DNA of 64,000 nucleotides from UBA967 sp044375555 (GTDB lineage Bacteria; Verrucomicrobiota; Verrucomicrobiia; Chthoniobacterales; Terrimicrobiaceae): positions 124,001 through 188,000 of the forward strand of contig JBILML010000001.1 in the NCBI GenBank assembly GCA_044375555.1. The letters run 5' to 3'. Position 1 is the first letter of the stretch. Every line of letters starts with the position of its first letter. The notes below the pieces were generated by a model. The model did not search any database. It was not told the origin of the DNA and saw only the letters and a list, made by a program, of their open reading frames with translations. Shown one piece after another: positions 1-8,619 of this stretch. Made by a program: the position numbers and the translations under genes.

Positions 1-1
1 T

Positions 2-397
2 GCCACGATCGGAAGCATCGAAGTCGAGCCGGACACGGCCGCCCGAGTGGTTATCAACGAGCGCACCGGCGTAATTGTTGCCACCTCGAATGTCCGCGTG
101 TCCAAGGTCGCCGTCAGCCACGGTTCGCTTACCATTTCCGTCGCCTCAAATCTTACGGCCAGTCAGCCCAACGGTTCGTTTTTTGGCAATTCCGCCGGCA
201 CGACAGAAGTGCTGAACAGCACGACGACGGATGTGAACGAGCAAAAGGGATCATTCAAACTCGTCGAGGAGGCCCCAACGATCGAGAAGGTCGCCACGGC
301 CTTGAATGCGCTAGGCGTGAGCACCCGCGATATGATGTCCATTTTCCAAACCATGAAACGCGCTGGAGCCCTGCAAGCGGAACTTGTTCTGAACTAA
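2..397 (+). CDS. flgI: Flagellar P-ring protein FlgI, C-terminal part
   Basis: The frame is open from the left edge, so only the last 131 or so residues are present. FlgI forms the P-ring in the peptidoglycan layer, around the distal rod of the flagellar basal body. The visible part holds the family's C-terminal signature: an 'EVEPDTAARVVINERTG' stretch followed by 'VAVSHGSLTISV'. It ends with a segment that matches the usual FlgI terminus, containing 'ALNALGVSTRDMMSIFQTMK'. The next gene starts two bases after the stop codon, so it is the upstream member of a flagellar operon running to csrA. The N-terminus and signal peptide lie outside the window. Confidence 0.93.
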   Translation, partial: ATIGSIEVEPDTAARVVINERTGVIVATSNVRVSKVAVSHGSLTISVASNLTASQPNGSFFGNSAGTTEVLNSTTTDVNEQKGSFKLVEEAPTIEKVATALNALGVSTRDMMSIFQTMKRAGALQAELVLN

Positions 398-399
398 TT

Positions 400-735
400 A
401 TGGAAATTTCACCCATCACTCCTCAAGCCGGCTTGCTGATGAACCCCGACCTCGGGGCCATGGCCGCCGCCGGAAAAAATTCCCGCCCCGATGGGAAGGA
501 TGCAAAAATTGCCGACTCATGCAAAGAGTTCGAGGCCGTGCTCTGGCGCCAAATGCTCGAAAAAGCGCTCTCGCCCATGCTCCATTCCACGGAGGGCGGC
601 GGAGATAAGACCGGAACATACAATTATTTCCTGACGAACACGATTGCCGATGAGGTCAGTCAAGGCTCCAACGGCATCTCGTCTGTCCTTTACGCCCAAC
701 TTGTTAGCAAAAATCCAAAAACCTCAAATCTATGA
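400..735 (+). CDS. FlgJ-type rod-binding domain protein
   Basis: A 111-residue protein that matches the rod-binding N-terminal domain of FlgJ, seen in 'CKEFEAVLWRQMLEKAL' (residues about 41-57) and a following helix with 'YNYFLTNTIADEVSQ'. In enterobacteria this domain is fused to a peptidoglycan hydrolase. Here the protein stops after the rod-binding part, as in many other phyla, so local wall opening would need a separate enzyme. It probably acts as a rod cap or scaffold in the periplasm. It starts two bases after flgI and its stop overlaps the start of the next gene by ATGA, so translational coupling is likely. Confidence 0.85.
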   Translation: MEISPITPQAGLLMNPDLGAMAAAGKNSRPDGKDAKIADSCKEFEAVLWRQMLEKALSPMLHSTEGGGDKTGTYNYFLTNTIADEVSQGSNGISSVLYAQLVSKNPKTSNL

Positions 736-1232
736 ACATACAAACCCAATTCCAAGAGATCGTGGCGATGCTTCAGAACGAACTCCAAGAATACGGAGGG
801 CTTTTGCACCTTTTCGATCGCCAACAAAAATGCATCGTTCACCAAGACCCCACAGGTTTTCTCGATATCAATGTCGATGTCGACGAGCAAATTGCAAAAC
901 TTTCCCACTGCCGCATCGAACGCGAGGAACTCGTTCGCCAGACAGCTTTGGCCCTCGGCAAATCGAAGGACATCACGCTCTCTGCGCTAAGTCATAGCTT
1001 CGCTGCTGAACATCAACCGCTTCTGCGCGCATTGATCGACGAAATCAACGACCTCATCACCCGCACTCAGCGTCGGACCCGCCAAAATCGCATGCTTCTT
1101 TCCCAGTGCGTGGAGTCGGCACGGCAATTGCTTGCTGTAAGCAACCCCGGAGCGATCCCAGGAACCTACGGGGCCCACGGACAGATCAGAACCCAATACA
1201 ATACCGACCGATACACCGCCGCCGTCGCCTGA
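732..1232 (+). CDS. flgN: FlgN-like flagellar export chaperone
   Basis: A 166-residue, mostly helical and soluble protein located directly before flgK and flgL, the usual place for FlgN, the cytosolic chaperone that delivers the hook-filament junction proteins to the export gate. The N-terminal part (residues 1-75) has the long amphipathic helix pattern typical of FlgN, and the C-terminal 35 residues are polar and probably disordered. The assignment rests on position, length and helical pattern more than on strict motifs. Its start overlaps the preceding stop by ATGA. A second candidate of the FlgN/FliT type lies at 16308-16721 in the fliD-fliS cluster, so the two probably serve different clients. 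Confidence 0.7.
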   Translation: MNIQTQFQEIVAMLQNELQEYGGLLHLFDRQQKCIVHQDPTGFLDINVDVDEQIAKLSHCRIEREELVRQTALALGKSKDITLSALSHSFAAEHQPLLRALIDEINDLITRTQRRTRQNRMLLSQCVESARQLLAVSNPGAIPGTYGAHGQIRTQYNTDRYTAAVA

Positions 1233-1279
1233 ACCGACCGAGGCGGGATTAAGGTCCCGAACAAGGAAGTTTCCATTTT

Positions 1280-3865
1280 ATGGCAGGTCTCATCTCCTCA
1301 CTGCACAACAGCAGCGCCGCCCTTCGAGTCCACTCGAAAGGCCTCGAAGTCACGGGCAAAAACCTCGCGAATGTCAATAATCGGGGTTACTCCAAGGAGC
1401 GAGTCGAAATCGGCGACCGAGGCCAGATCAATACCGGCGTCGCCACCGAAAGCATGGGCGTGGAAGCCATGGGCCTTCGCCAAAACCGTGACGCTCTTCT
1501 AGACAAAGGCGTCATGCGGGAGTTGACAGCGACGGCGGACTTGGAGGCCGCTAAAAAAGTTCTGACTAGTGCCGAGACGGCTTTGGGGCAATTTCTTGAT
1601 CGCACAAAAGATTCTACTTCAATCCAAAACGCAATGGGAGCCAGTGGCGGGGCGATTGGGGATGCGCTGACTGATTTCTTCAATGCCTGGGAAAGTTTTT
1701 CTGTTAAGCCAAACGACATTGGGGAAAAACAGCTTCTAATCGCGAAAGCCCAAATCCTAGCTGAGAAAATCTCTAAAACCGATGAACGGTTGGCTGGAGT
1801 TCAATCTGATGTTGATTCCCAAGTCGCTGTGGATGTGGATGTGGTGAACCAAATCCTCGGCGAGATCGCGGAGATCAATGGCTACATCGCCAAAGCCGAA
1901 CTCGTAAAACCTTATTCGGCTGTGGATCTCCGCGACAAACGCCAAGCGAAAATGGAGGAACTTTCGAAGTATGTGGATGTGACCTTTTCCAATTTCGATC
2001 CTGATCCAGTGAAAAATATCGGGAGAATCTCGGTGGAGTTAAAAAACGGGGTGAAGTTGGTTAACGGAGAAGTTGCGGATAAAAAACTTTCCTACAATGC
2101 AAACACTAATGTTTTATCTGTTGGTGAAAGTCCATTCTCAATAGACGCATTGCCTTCCGGTAAAATTGGCGCCCAAATCAAAGCGGCTTACGATACCGTT
2201 CAAGATACCCGAGATAATATCAAAGACTTGGCGGAAAAATTAACCGACGAAGTCAACGGTGTTTATCATGACAAAGGTGGGGTGGGGGATATTTTCAGTC
2301 TAGCTACTTCATCTGCAGGCTTGTTGAAATTGAACTACAATACCAGTGTGGCCCTCAAGGCGGGTAGTTCTGGAGGAAATTCCATTGCCCTAAGTGTTGC
2401 CGAGTTAGGAACAAAGATTTTCTCTGAAACCGACAAGCAAGTGTTTGACGCAGATGCCGACCATGGCTTCGTGAATGGGGACAAAATTTACAAAACCCCT
2501 GACGGAGAATTGCTCTGGTTTGCCCCATCGATTCCCACCGCCACACGCGAAAAAATCATTCAGGAATTTGGAATTGTTGCCAGTCCCTACATTGTTGAGA
2601 CGGATGGGGGAAAAGATTTTCTCCTGAAAACTGGTGCCAATCCGCCAGTTTATCTGAGTAGCGATGATGTTTCTAGCTCAATCGAAAAAATCTTAGATGC
2701 TACATTGAGGCCTGAAACCTCTTTTACGGCAAAAACCGAAAACTTGAACTTGGCAGACAAGTTTACAATCGGTAATGCAGGCGATTTTAGTGATGGTGAT
2801 GAAATTCTGTTCACTAACTTGCCTCAAGGTTCCAACCTGCTTGAGAAAACTGTTTATAGGTTGAAACATAATGCAGGTGACTCTCCTAATGTTTTTACCA
2901 TTGAGGCCACGAATGGTGATATTCTGAGAATTCGATCAAGCGGTGATATTGATACTATCACAACGAAAGTCGCTAAAGTCGGTTTAAGCAATTTAGAAGC
3001 ATCAATTGCTCCCAAACTGGATACTTATTCATGGTCTCCAGGCTTCTATGGTGAGTTTACGCTAGGTGGAATTAATCCGAATGATTTTGAAGTCGGTGAT
3101 AAATTCCAGTTTACGAATCTGCCTTCAAACTCTGGATTAAATGAAACAAATGTTTATGTAATTCAGAGTAAGAATAATAACACGATTCAAATCAAATCTT
3201 TTGATAATGCTCCTCTTTCAGTAAATACAAGCGACATTCAATCAGGGACAAAAATCCAGTTTTTGGATAAAACGGGTTCCTCTCCAGCGGTTGATGTTAT
3301 TTCTTACACAAACAAAAATGAGAGTTTATTCTATGGTGAGTTCACCCTTGGAAGCGCCGCAGGGTTCCAAGTTGGTGATCAAATCAAACTGACAGGTCTG
3401 CCAAGCGGATCTTCATTGAGCGCTAATGCGGTTTACAAAATTGCTTCTCTCAATGGAAATACCGTAACTATTGTGGATCAGGATGGGAATAGCTTATCAA
3501 CCAAGTTATCTGATGTAAATAGCTCTACAAAAATTCGCTTTGCGAACCCTGAGCCAATCACTGTCGAAGAGTCTGTAAATTTTGAAGGGCGTTTCAGAGG
3601 AATCGACGGCAGCTTTGCGAGTTATTTCAACTCTGTTGTGACTTCCGTTGCTCAGGAACTGAATAACACCAATACCCGTTTAGAAGATCAGAAGCTCAGC
3701 GAGGAAATGGCCGTCAATAGCCGGGATCAATTCAGCGGGGTTTCCCAAGACGAAGAAATCACCGATATGATGAAATTTCAGCGCAGCTTCCAAGCTTCAG
3801 CCCGTCACATCAATGTGATCGATACCCTTTTGGAACAAGTCGTAAACCGCCTCGGAGTAGGCTAA
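1280..3865 (+). CDS. flgK: Flagellar hook-associated protein FlgK with enlarged variable region
   Basis: An 861-residue FlgK, the first hook-filament junction protein. The N-terminus ('SALRVHSKGLEVTGKNLANV'-like, residues 10-35) and C-terminus ('MMKFQRSFQASARHINVIDT', about 830-850) form the conserved coiled-coil D0/D1 ends. FlgK is usually about 450-650 residues. The extra length lies at about residues 485-760 and consists of three related copies of a roughly 75-residue beta-rich module with the pattern 'F-x-vGD-x-I-x-x-t-x-LP', then 'vY-x-I' and 'gNtv'. This region is visibly richer in A and T than the conserved ends. The module would be exposed on the filament surface. flgL follows 12 bases downstream. 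Confidence 0.93.
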   Translation: MAGLISSLHNSSAALRVHSKGLEVTGKNLANVNNRGYSKERVEIGDRGQINTGVATESMGVEAMGLRQNRDALLDKGVMRELTATADLEAAKKVLTSAETALGQFLDRTKDSTSIQNAMGASGGAIGDALTDFFNAWESFSVKPNDIGEKQLLIAKAQILAEKISKTDERLAGVQSDVDSQVAVDVDVVNQILGEIAEINGYIAKAELVKPYSAVDLRDKRQAKMEELSKYVDVTFSNFDPDPVKNIGRISVELKNGVKLVNGEVADKKLSYNANTNVLSVGESPFSIDALPSGKIGAQIKAAYDTVQDTRDNIKDLAEKLTDEVNGVYHDKGGVGDIFSLATSSAGLLKLNYNTSVALKAGSSGGNSIALSVAELGTKIFSETDKQVFDADADHGFVNGDKIYKTPDGELLWFAPSIPTATREKIIQEFGIVASPYIVETDGGKDFLLKTGANPPVYLSSDDVSSSIEKILDATLRPETSFTAKTENLNLADKFTIGNAGDFSDGDEILFTNLPQGSNLLEKTVYRLKHNAGDSPNVFTIEATNGDILRIRSSGDIDTITTKVAKVGLSNLEASIAPKLDTYSWSPGFYGEFTLGGINPNDFEVGDKFQFTNLPSNSGLNETNVYVIQSKNNNTIQIKSFDNAPLSVNTSDIQSGTKIQFLDKTGSSPAVDVISYTNKNESLFYGEFTLGSAAGFQVGDQIKLTGLPSGSSLSANAVYKIASLNGNTVTIVDQDGNSLSTKLSDVNSSTKIRFANPEPITVEESVNFEGRFRGIDGSFASYFNSVVTSVAQELNNTNTRLEDQKLSEEMAVNSRDQFSGVSQDEEITDMMKFQRSFQASARHINVIDTLLEQVVNRLGVG
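2740..3545 (+). repeat. Three tandem copies of a ~75-residue module inside flgK
   Basis: Three diverged copies are read at about 2740-2985, 3044-3260 and 3329-3545. Copies 2 and 3 both start with 'FYGEFTLG' and share 'VGD', 'LPS', 'vY', and an end of the 'KIqF/KIrF' type. Copy 1 has 'FTIGNAGDFSDGD' and 'FTNLPQGSNL' at matching places. The copies are diverged at DNA level, so they are an old protein-level duplication rather than a recent DNA repeat. The codon use is AT-richer than in the flanking conserved parts. A related single copy lies in flgL. Confidence 0.75.
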
Positions 3866-3877
3866 TCTAATTAAGCC

Positions 3878-5047
3878 ATGAGAGTTACATTTAACGCATT
3901 TCCTGATACCCTCCTCGGTCGTCTTCAGTCCTTGGGCTCAGAGCAGAACAAGGCCTTGACGCAACTCAGCACCGGGCAGCGCATTTCTGCCCCCAGCGAT
4001 GACGCTCCGGCCATGCAGCGGATTCTCAATCTGCGCACCGAGAAAAAGCAGAATCAGCAGTTCCATCGCAATGCCACCGATGGATTGGAACGCAGCAAAG
4101 TGACTTTTTCCACTTTGGAACAACTCAAGGACCTTCTGGTGAGATCTTCGGAGTTGGCTGCCAATCTCAGCGGAGCTTCCTCCGATCAAGAATACAAGGC
4201 TAAGGCAGCTGAAATTGACCAACTCATCCAGCAGGGTGTGAATCTTGGAAATACAAAGCTTCGTGGTTCTTATCTCTTTTCTGGTGAATCAACAGAAAAA
4301 ATCCCTTTTGTTCCCGAATCACAAAGCGGGAAAATTACTTCCGTTAATTACCAAGGTAGCGATAAAGAAGCCTTGATGCATATCGGGGAAGGGGAGTCCA
4401 TGACGATCGCCGTCTCCGCAACGGCTCAAGAAAATGGAGATGTCGCTGGCATCCTAAATGAAATGATCCGACTTCGCGATGCGATGCTGGATTACGACTT
4501 CGAAGATGTTTCTGCAATTCGCACCGGGGAAAATTTGGGAGGCACTTTTGCAGCAACATCAGCCACCTCTGTATCGCCAAGCTCCACGATAAATCTTGGA
4601 GTCAATCATGGCCTAAAAACAGGAGACAAGATCGAGCTGAATCTTGCCCTCGGGGAGGGGGCGGGTCTTGAATCCGGCACATATTTTGTAAACAAGATTG
4701 ATGGTAATAAGTTGACTCTTTCTAGAACTCCTGGAGGAGAGCCTGTGCAGATCACTTCGAACATCTCATCAGCCTCGACTTTCCAGCGTATCGGTGGTCT
4801 CCAGCACATGGAAGACACCGTTCTCTCGGCACTCTCCCGCCAAGGCACCATCCAATACCGCCTTGAAACCGCGATGCGCGATCTCGAGGTCCGCTATGAG
4901 GCCACGGAGCAATTGATTTCCAAGGATGCCGATGTGGATTTTGCCGAGGCTACGGTTCGGCTGAATCGTTCTCAGATGGCATACCAGGCGGCAATTCAGA
5001 GTGGAGCGATGATTCAGCGAAATTCTCTGCTCGACTATGTTCGCTGA
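3878..5047 (+). CDS. flgL: Flagellar hook-associated protein FlgL
   Basis: A 389-residue FlgL, the second hook-filament junction protein, joining FlgK to flagellin. The N-terminus has the flagellin-like 'LSTGQRISAPSDDAPAMQR' pattern (about residues 30-49) and the C-terminus holds 'DFAEATVRLNRSQMAYQAA', both typical of the family. It is longer than the usual 300 or so residues because of an insertion at about 235-305 that resembles the repeated module of the neighbouring FlgK ('LKTGDKIEL', 'GTYFVNKIDGNKLTL'). It is 12 bases after flgK and 19 bases before fliW, so all are probably one transcript. Confidence 0.92.
   Translation: MRVTFNAFPDTLLGRLQSLGSEQNKALTQLSTGQRISAPSDDAPAMQRILNLRTEKKQNQQFHRNATDGLERSKVTFSTLEQLKDLLVRSSELAANLSGASSDQEYKAKAAEIDQLIQQGVNLGNTKLRGSYLFSGESTEKIPFVPESQSGKITSVNYQGSDKEALMHIGEGESMTIAVSATAQENGDVAGILNEMIRLRDAMLDYDFEDVSAIRTGENLGGTFAATSATSVSPSSTINLGVNHGLKTGDKIELNLALGEGAGLESGTYFVNKIDGNKLTLSRTPGGEPVQITSNISSASTFQRIGGLQHMEDTVLSALSRQGTIQYRLETAMRDLEVRYEATEQLISKDADVDFAEATVRLNRSQMAYQAAIQSGAMIQRNSLLDYVR
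4580..4795 (+). repeat. FlgK-type surface module, single copy within flgL
   Basis: The coded stretch has the same order of elements as the three FlgK modules: a short strand 'INLGVNHGLKTGDKIEL', a glycine-rich turn, 'GTYFVNKIDGNKLTL', then a terminal strand. The similarity is at protein level only and was judged by eye. Confidence 0.55.
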
Positions 5048-5066
5048 TTTCATCTAAAAACGCCCG

Positions 5067-5522
5067 ATGCTCGTTGAAGCCGCCATTTCGGGTCAGCAGG
5101 AATTTATTCCGAATGACACGAACAATAAATTTTTTATGCCCGAGGGTCTCATCGGGCTTTCGGAGTTTAAAAACTTCGAGTTGATCGTTGATCCGGATAC
5201 GCTGCCATTTGTTGTCTTGCGTTCCTACAATGGAGATGAAATCCAGATTCCGGCGCTTGAACCGGTCAATTTTGTCCAAAATTACAAACTCAATATCGGC
5301 GATGAGGATGCCGCGACTTTGGAGTTGCGGGGTGAGGATTCGAATCCATTGATCCTGAATGTCGCGACCATCAAGTCGTTCGAGCCGCAAAAGGTGACGC
5401 TCAACCTGGCCGCTCCGATTTTGATCAACCGTCGCACACGCATCGGCAAGCAGGTGGTCTTGGTGAATTACCAAGACTACTCGACGCAGCATGTGCTGAT
5501 CGACGAAACCGTGAGCCACTGA
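5067..5522 (+). CDS. fliW: Flagellar assembly factor FliW
   Basis: A 151-residue FliW. The central signature 'MPEGLIGLSEFKNFELI' (about residues 24-40) followed by 'FVVLRSYNG' and 'NPLILN' matches the family. FliW is a cytosolic protein that binds either flagellin or CsrA. When free of flagellin it sequesters CsrA allosterically and so relieves repression of flagellin translation. Its gene stands eight bases before csrA, the arrangement seen in many bacteria that use this switch. The flagellin gene itself is not in the window. The first 23 residues are not part of the conserved fold, and no better internal start is obvious. Confidence 0.92.
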   Translation: MLVEAAISGQQEFIPNDTNNKFFMPEGLIGLSEFKNFELIVDPDTLPFVVLRSYNGDEIQIPALEPVNFVQNYKLNIGDEDAATLELRGEDSNPLILNVATIKSFEPQKVTLNLAAPILINRRTRIGKQVVLVNYQDYSTQHVLIDETVSH

Positions 5523-5529
5523 CCGAACC

Positions 5530-5841
5530 ATGCTTACGCTTTCACGAAAAATTGGCGAAACCATCCAGATCGGGGACAACATTGTTCTGTTGATCAAGCG
5601 CGTGGATGGCGAAGTGGTCCGTATCGGCATTGATGCCCCGAAAAGCATCCCGATCTACCGAGGGGAAATCTACGAGGAAATCAAGGCTCAGAACCTCGAG
5701 GCAATCAAGAATCCGCAGACCTCGCTCACCAAGCAGAATCTCGGAAAACTCCGCTTGGCCGCCTCATTTGCCCGCAATCTTGCCAATCCGCAACCGGCCA
5801 GTCCTCCGGAGTCTCCGGCGCAAAATCCCCCGACGGAATAA
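5530..5841 (+). CDS. csrA: Carbon storage regulator CsrA with C-terminal extension
   Basis: A 103-residue CsrA. The first 60 or so residues match the RNA-binding dimer closely: 'MLTLSRKIGETIQIGDNI' at the start, and 'VRIGIDAPKSIPIYRGEIYEEI' split over residues 32-53. CsrA binds GGA motifs in leaders and blocks ribosome access, with flagellin mRNA as the classic target when FliW is present. Family members are commonly 60-75 residues. The additional 40 or so residues are rich in Pro, Asn and Ala and look disordered, and their role is unknown. It follows fliW in the same operon. A perfect hairpin downstream separates it from the penicillin-binding protein gene. Confidence 0.95.
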   Translation: MLTLSRKIGETIQIGDNIVLLIKRVDGEVVRIGIDAPKSIPIYRGEIYEEIKAQNLEAIKNPQTSLTKQNLGKLRLAASFARNLANPQPASPPESPAQNPPTE

Positions 5842-5877
5842 CCCGCCGTCGATGGAGAACTCTCAGGTGATTTGCCA

Positions 5878-5905
5878 AAATCCCCAGTCTTGATCTTGGG
5901 GATTT
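5878..5905 (+). promoter_or_regulatory. Perfect 9-bp hairpin between csrA and the PBP start
   Basis: The arms AAATCCCCA and TGGGGATTT pair perfectly across a 10-base loop. There is no real T-run after it. The 3' arm contains GGGGA and runs into the TTG codon at 5904 that I take as the start of the downstream gene. It may therefore act as a weak terminator of the flagellar operon, or hide the start region of the next gene. The GGA inside it is also a conceivable CsrA contact, which is speculation. Confidence 0.5.
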
Positions 5906-8480
5906 GAAGTGGAAAAGTCCTGCCATCAGTAAAGACCTCTACAGTTGGGAAAAAGCGAAGCCTGAGCGCAGCGTGCCGCTCTACACCCGCAAAATCGTAT
6001 GGATGCCTGTCGCCGTGCTGGCGATCGGAGCTTTCGCCGCTTGGGTGGTTTTCGGAATCTTAACGAGCCAATACAAAGACCGCGCGGAGGAGTTCGATCT
6101 CAAGCAGGTCACAGAAATGGAAGCCGCCTCCGTGCTCTACGACCGCGAGGGCCGGGAATTTGGGAAGATTTTTATCCAAAATCGGCAACCGGTGACCTAC
6201 GAGCGTCTCCCGCAAGCTCTCGTGGACGCTGTCATTTCCGCCGAAGACAATCGGTTTTATTCCCACACGGGCGTCGACTACATGGGCATCTTTCGAGCGG
6301 CGATCACGAACTACCTCCAAGGCCGCATTGCCCAGGGAGCGAGCACCGTCACCCAGCAACTGGCCCGAAATTCTTTCGAACTCCGCGAGCGCACCTACGA
6401 GCGCAAACTCATCGAATTGTATCTCGCCTGGCGCATCGAGAGGAATTTCTCGAAGCGGGAAATCATGGGGGCCTATCTCAATCGCGTTTACTTCGGCAGC
6501 GGTTTTTACGGCGCCGAGGCTGCCGCGCAGGGGTATTTTGGGAAAAATGCCATCGATCTCTCAATCGGTCAGTGTGCGACTCTGGCTGGACTTTTAAAAA
6601 GCCCGAACGCCCTCTCGCCATTCAACAACCCCGAGGGATCAAAATCCTCACGCGATATTGTCCTTCAAAAAATGCGCGAGCTCGGATTCATCAGCCGGAA
6701 GGAATTCGCTGAGGAGACTGAGTCCGCGCTAGGCGTCGTGAAGCGCACGAACCCCTTCAAGACCGGCTACGCTCAAGAACTCATCCGCCAGCAGGTCATC
6801 AAGGCTCTCGGTTTCGAGCGGGCGATGAATGGGGGCTACCGCATCGACACCACACTCGACATCGACCTCCAGCGTGCCGCTGAAAAGGCCACGCAGGACA
6901 TTCTTTTAGAGGTGGAATCCCGCCCTGGCTACAACCACCCCACCTTTGCCGAATACCGCGCTACCACGGCGAAGCTGGAGGAAGACATCAACCGTGGAAA
7001 AATGTCGGTGAAAATGCCCGAGCCGAAATACCTCCAAAGCGCGACGATCGCCGCTGACAACGCCACCGGCGGCATCCTCGCCCTCGTCGGGGGTCGCGAT
7101 TTCCGCCACAGCGAATACAACCGCGCCGTGCAAGGAACCCGCGCCGCCGGCACGGCATTCACTCCCTTTGTTTACACCGCCGCTTACGCCGCTGGCGTAT
7201 TCCCCGGCGAACTCGTCCAAGACGCCTGCATCGATAACCGATATGTCATGGTCGGAGGCGAGACAGGAATCCTCGGCGAGTGGGGAGTCGAAACCGCCGA
7301 GAACGAATATGAGGGATCCATCCCCACGCGCGAGGCTCTCCTCAAAGGCAAAAACGCCGCCACCGTCCGACTCGGAATGAAAATCGGCTTGGACAAAGTA
7401 ATCGAAACCGCCACCGCTGCCGGATTCACCTCGCCGCTCCGCGACTACTCGAACTCCTTCCTCGGCAGTAGCGAGTTCTCCCTCGACGAACTCGTCCTCG
7501 GCTACACGATTTTTCCAAACACCGGCCAGCGCCCCGCGAGTCTCCACATCATCCAAAATATCAAAGATTCCGACGGCCAATCGATCTTCAGCGCGCCGCG
7601 CAAGCGCTACAGCGCCCTCTCCCCGACAGCCACCTACCAAGTCCACTCGATCCTTTCCGAATACATGGAGAAAGGCCAAGGCGCCGCCGCCTTCTCGCAG
7701 TTCGGCCTGCCATCGATTCCCGTCGCTGGAAAATCCGGCACTGCCTACGGATTCACCGACACCTATTTTATCGGCTACACGAACCGCGTCACCTGCGGCG
7801 TGTGGGTTGGTTTCGACAAGCCCATGAAAATTTATCGCGGCGCCTTCGGCAAAGATTTGGCCCTGCCGATTTGGTCAAAAATCATGGCCGCCACTTTGAA
7901 ATCCTTTCCTCCTTCTGCGATCGAGCAACCTCGAGGCCTGCAAAAGGTCGAGGTCTGCCGCGCCTCCGGTCTCCTCGCGACTCCACGCTGCCAACCCAAA
8001 TCCTCCTCAAATCCCGTTCCAGCCTCGACGAGCGAATCGGATTCCACCCAAACCCTCAGTGTTTATCAGGAACTCGCCTCCGAGGACCAAATCCCAAAAA
8101 TTTCCTGCGACATTCATGGAGGCGGCATTCGCTCCTACACCAGAGAATTTGAGCAGGAAGACTGGCCCCGCGCCGCTTCTGCTATTGATCTCAGCAAGAT
8201 TCGACCCGTCGCCGTCATCTCGCCGGCTTTGACGGGTTACAATGATATCTACCGCTCCGTGAGGCCCGGTGAGGGGAGCGACAACGACGACAGCATTCCC
8301 GTCGCCAAGGCGATCCCTGTAAATGTTCCGCCACCCGCAGCCGAAGCCGTGGACGGCTCACAGCCTTTTCCCACGGAGGTCGAGGTTCGTCGCGCCGAAC
8401 CGGTGGACCCCAGTCCCGCACCATTCGAAGCCCCCGCCCTGGAAGCCGTGCCGCCCGATCCGATTCAATTTTTCAATTAA
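5904..8480 (+). CDS. Class A penicillin-binding protein (GT51) with degenerate transpeptidase motifs
   Basis: An 858-residue bifunctional-type PBP anchored by one membrane helix (about residues 31-52). The glycosyltransferase domain looks complete: 'EDNRFYSHTG' with catalytic-type E114, then 'QGASTVTQQLARN' and 'ERKLIELYLAWRIE'. It polymerises lipid II glycan strands in the periplasm. In the transpeptidase part the expected SxxK is T417-A-F-T420 in the context 'AGTAFTPFVYTAA', the SxN is G482-K-N484, and only the third motif, KSGT (610-613), is kept. Peptide crosslinking by this protein is therefore doubtful. The C-terminal 170 residues are Pro-rich. TTG is chosen as start because the only in-frame ATG (6003) would cut into the membrane helix and a stop lies just upstream. 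Confidence 0.9.
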   Translation: MKWKSPAISKDLYSWEKAKPERSVPLYTRKIVWMPVAVLAIGAFAAWVVFGILTSQYKDRAEEFDLKQVTEMEAASVLYDREGREFGKIFIQNRQPVTYERLPQALVDAVISAEDNRFYSHTGVDYMGIFRAAITNYLQGRIAQGASTVTQQLARNSFELRERTYERKLIELYLAWRIERNFSKREIMGAYLNRVYFGSGFYGAEAAAQGYFGKNAIDLSIGQCATLAGLLKSPNALSPFNNPEGSKSSRDIVLQKMRELGFISRKEFAEETESALGVVKRTNPFKTGYAQELIRQQVIKALGFERAMNGGYRIDTTLDIDLQRAAEKATQDILLEVESRPGYNHPTFAEYRATTAKLEEDINRGKMSVKMPEPKYLQSATIAADNATGGILALVGGRDFRHSEYNRAVQGTRAAGTAFTPFVYTAAYAAGVFPGELVQDACIDNRYVMVGGETGILGEWGVETAENEYEGSIPTREALLKGKNAATVRLGMKIGLDKVIETATAAGFTSPLRDYSNSFLGSSEFSLDELVLGYTIFPNTGQRPASLHIIQNIKDSDGQSIFSAPRKRYSALSPTATYQVHSILSEYMEKGQGAAAFSQFGLPSIPVAGKSGTAYGFTDTYFIGYTNRVTCGVWVGFDKPMKIYRGAFGKDLALPIWSKIMAATLKSFPPSAIEQPRGLQKVEVCRASGLLATPRCQPKSSSNPVPASTSESDSTQTLSVYQELASEDQIPKISCDIHGGGIRSYTREFEQEDWPRAASAIDLSKIRPVAVISPALTGYNDIYRSVRPGEGSDNDDSIPVAKAIPVNVPPPAAEAVDGSQPFPTEVEVRRAEPVDPSPAPFEAPALEAVPPDPIQFFN

Positions 8481-8493
8481 ACAAAATTACCCC

Positions 8494-8521
8494 TTGCCAA
8501 TCACTCCGCGCCGTCTAGTTT
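8494..8521 (+). promoter_or_regulatory. Putative promoter of initiator tRNA
   Basis: TTGCCA (8494-8499) and TAGTTT (8516-8521) are 16 bases apart, and the tRNA begins 12 bases further on. The layout fits a sigma-70 type promoter with a very short 5' leader. Confidence 0.45.
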
Positions 8522-8533
8522 GCATTCATAGAT

Positions 8534-8607
<74 letters not shown>

Positions 8608-8619
8608 CCCCCCTCACAT

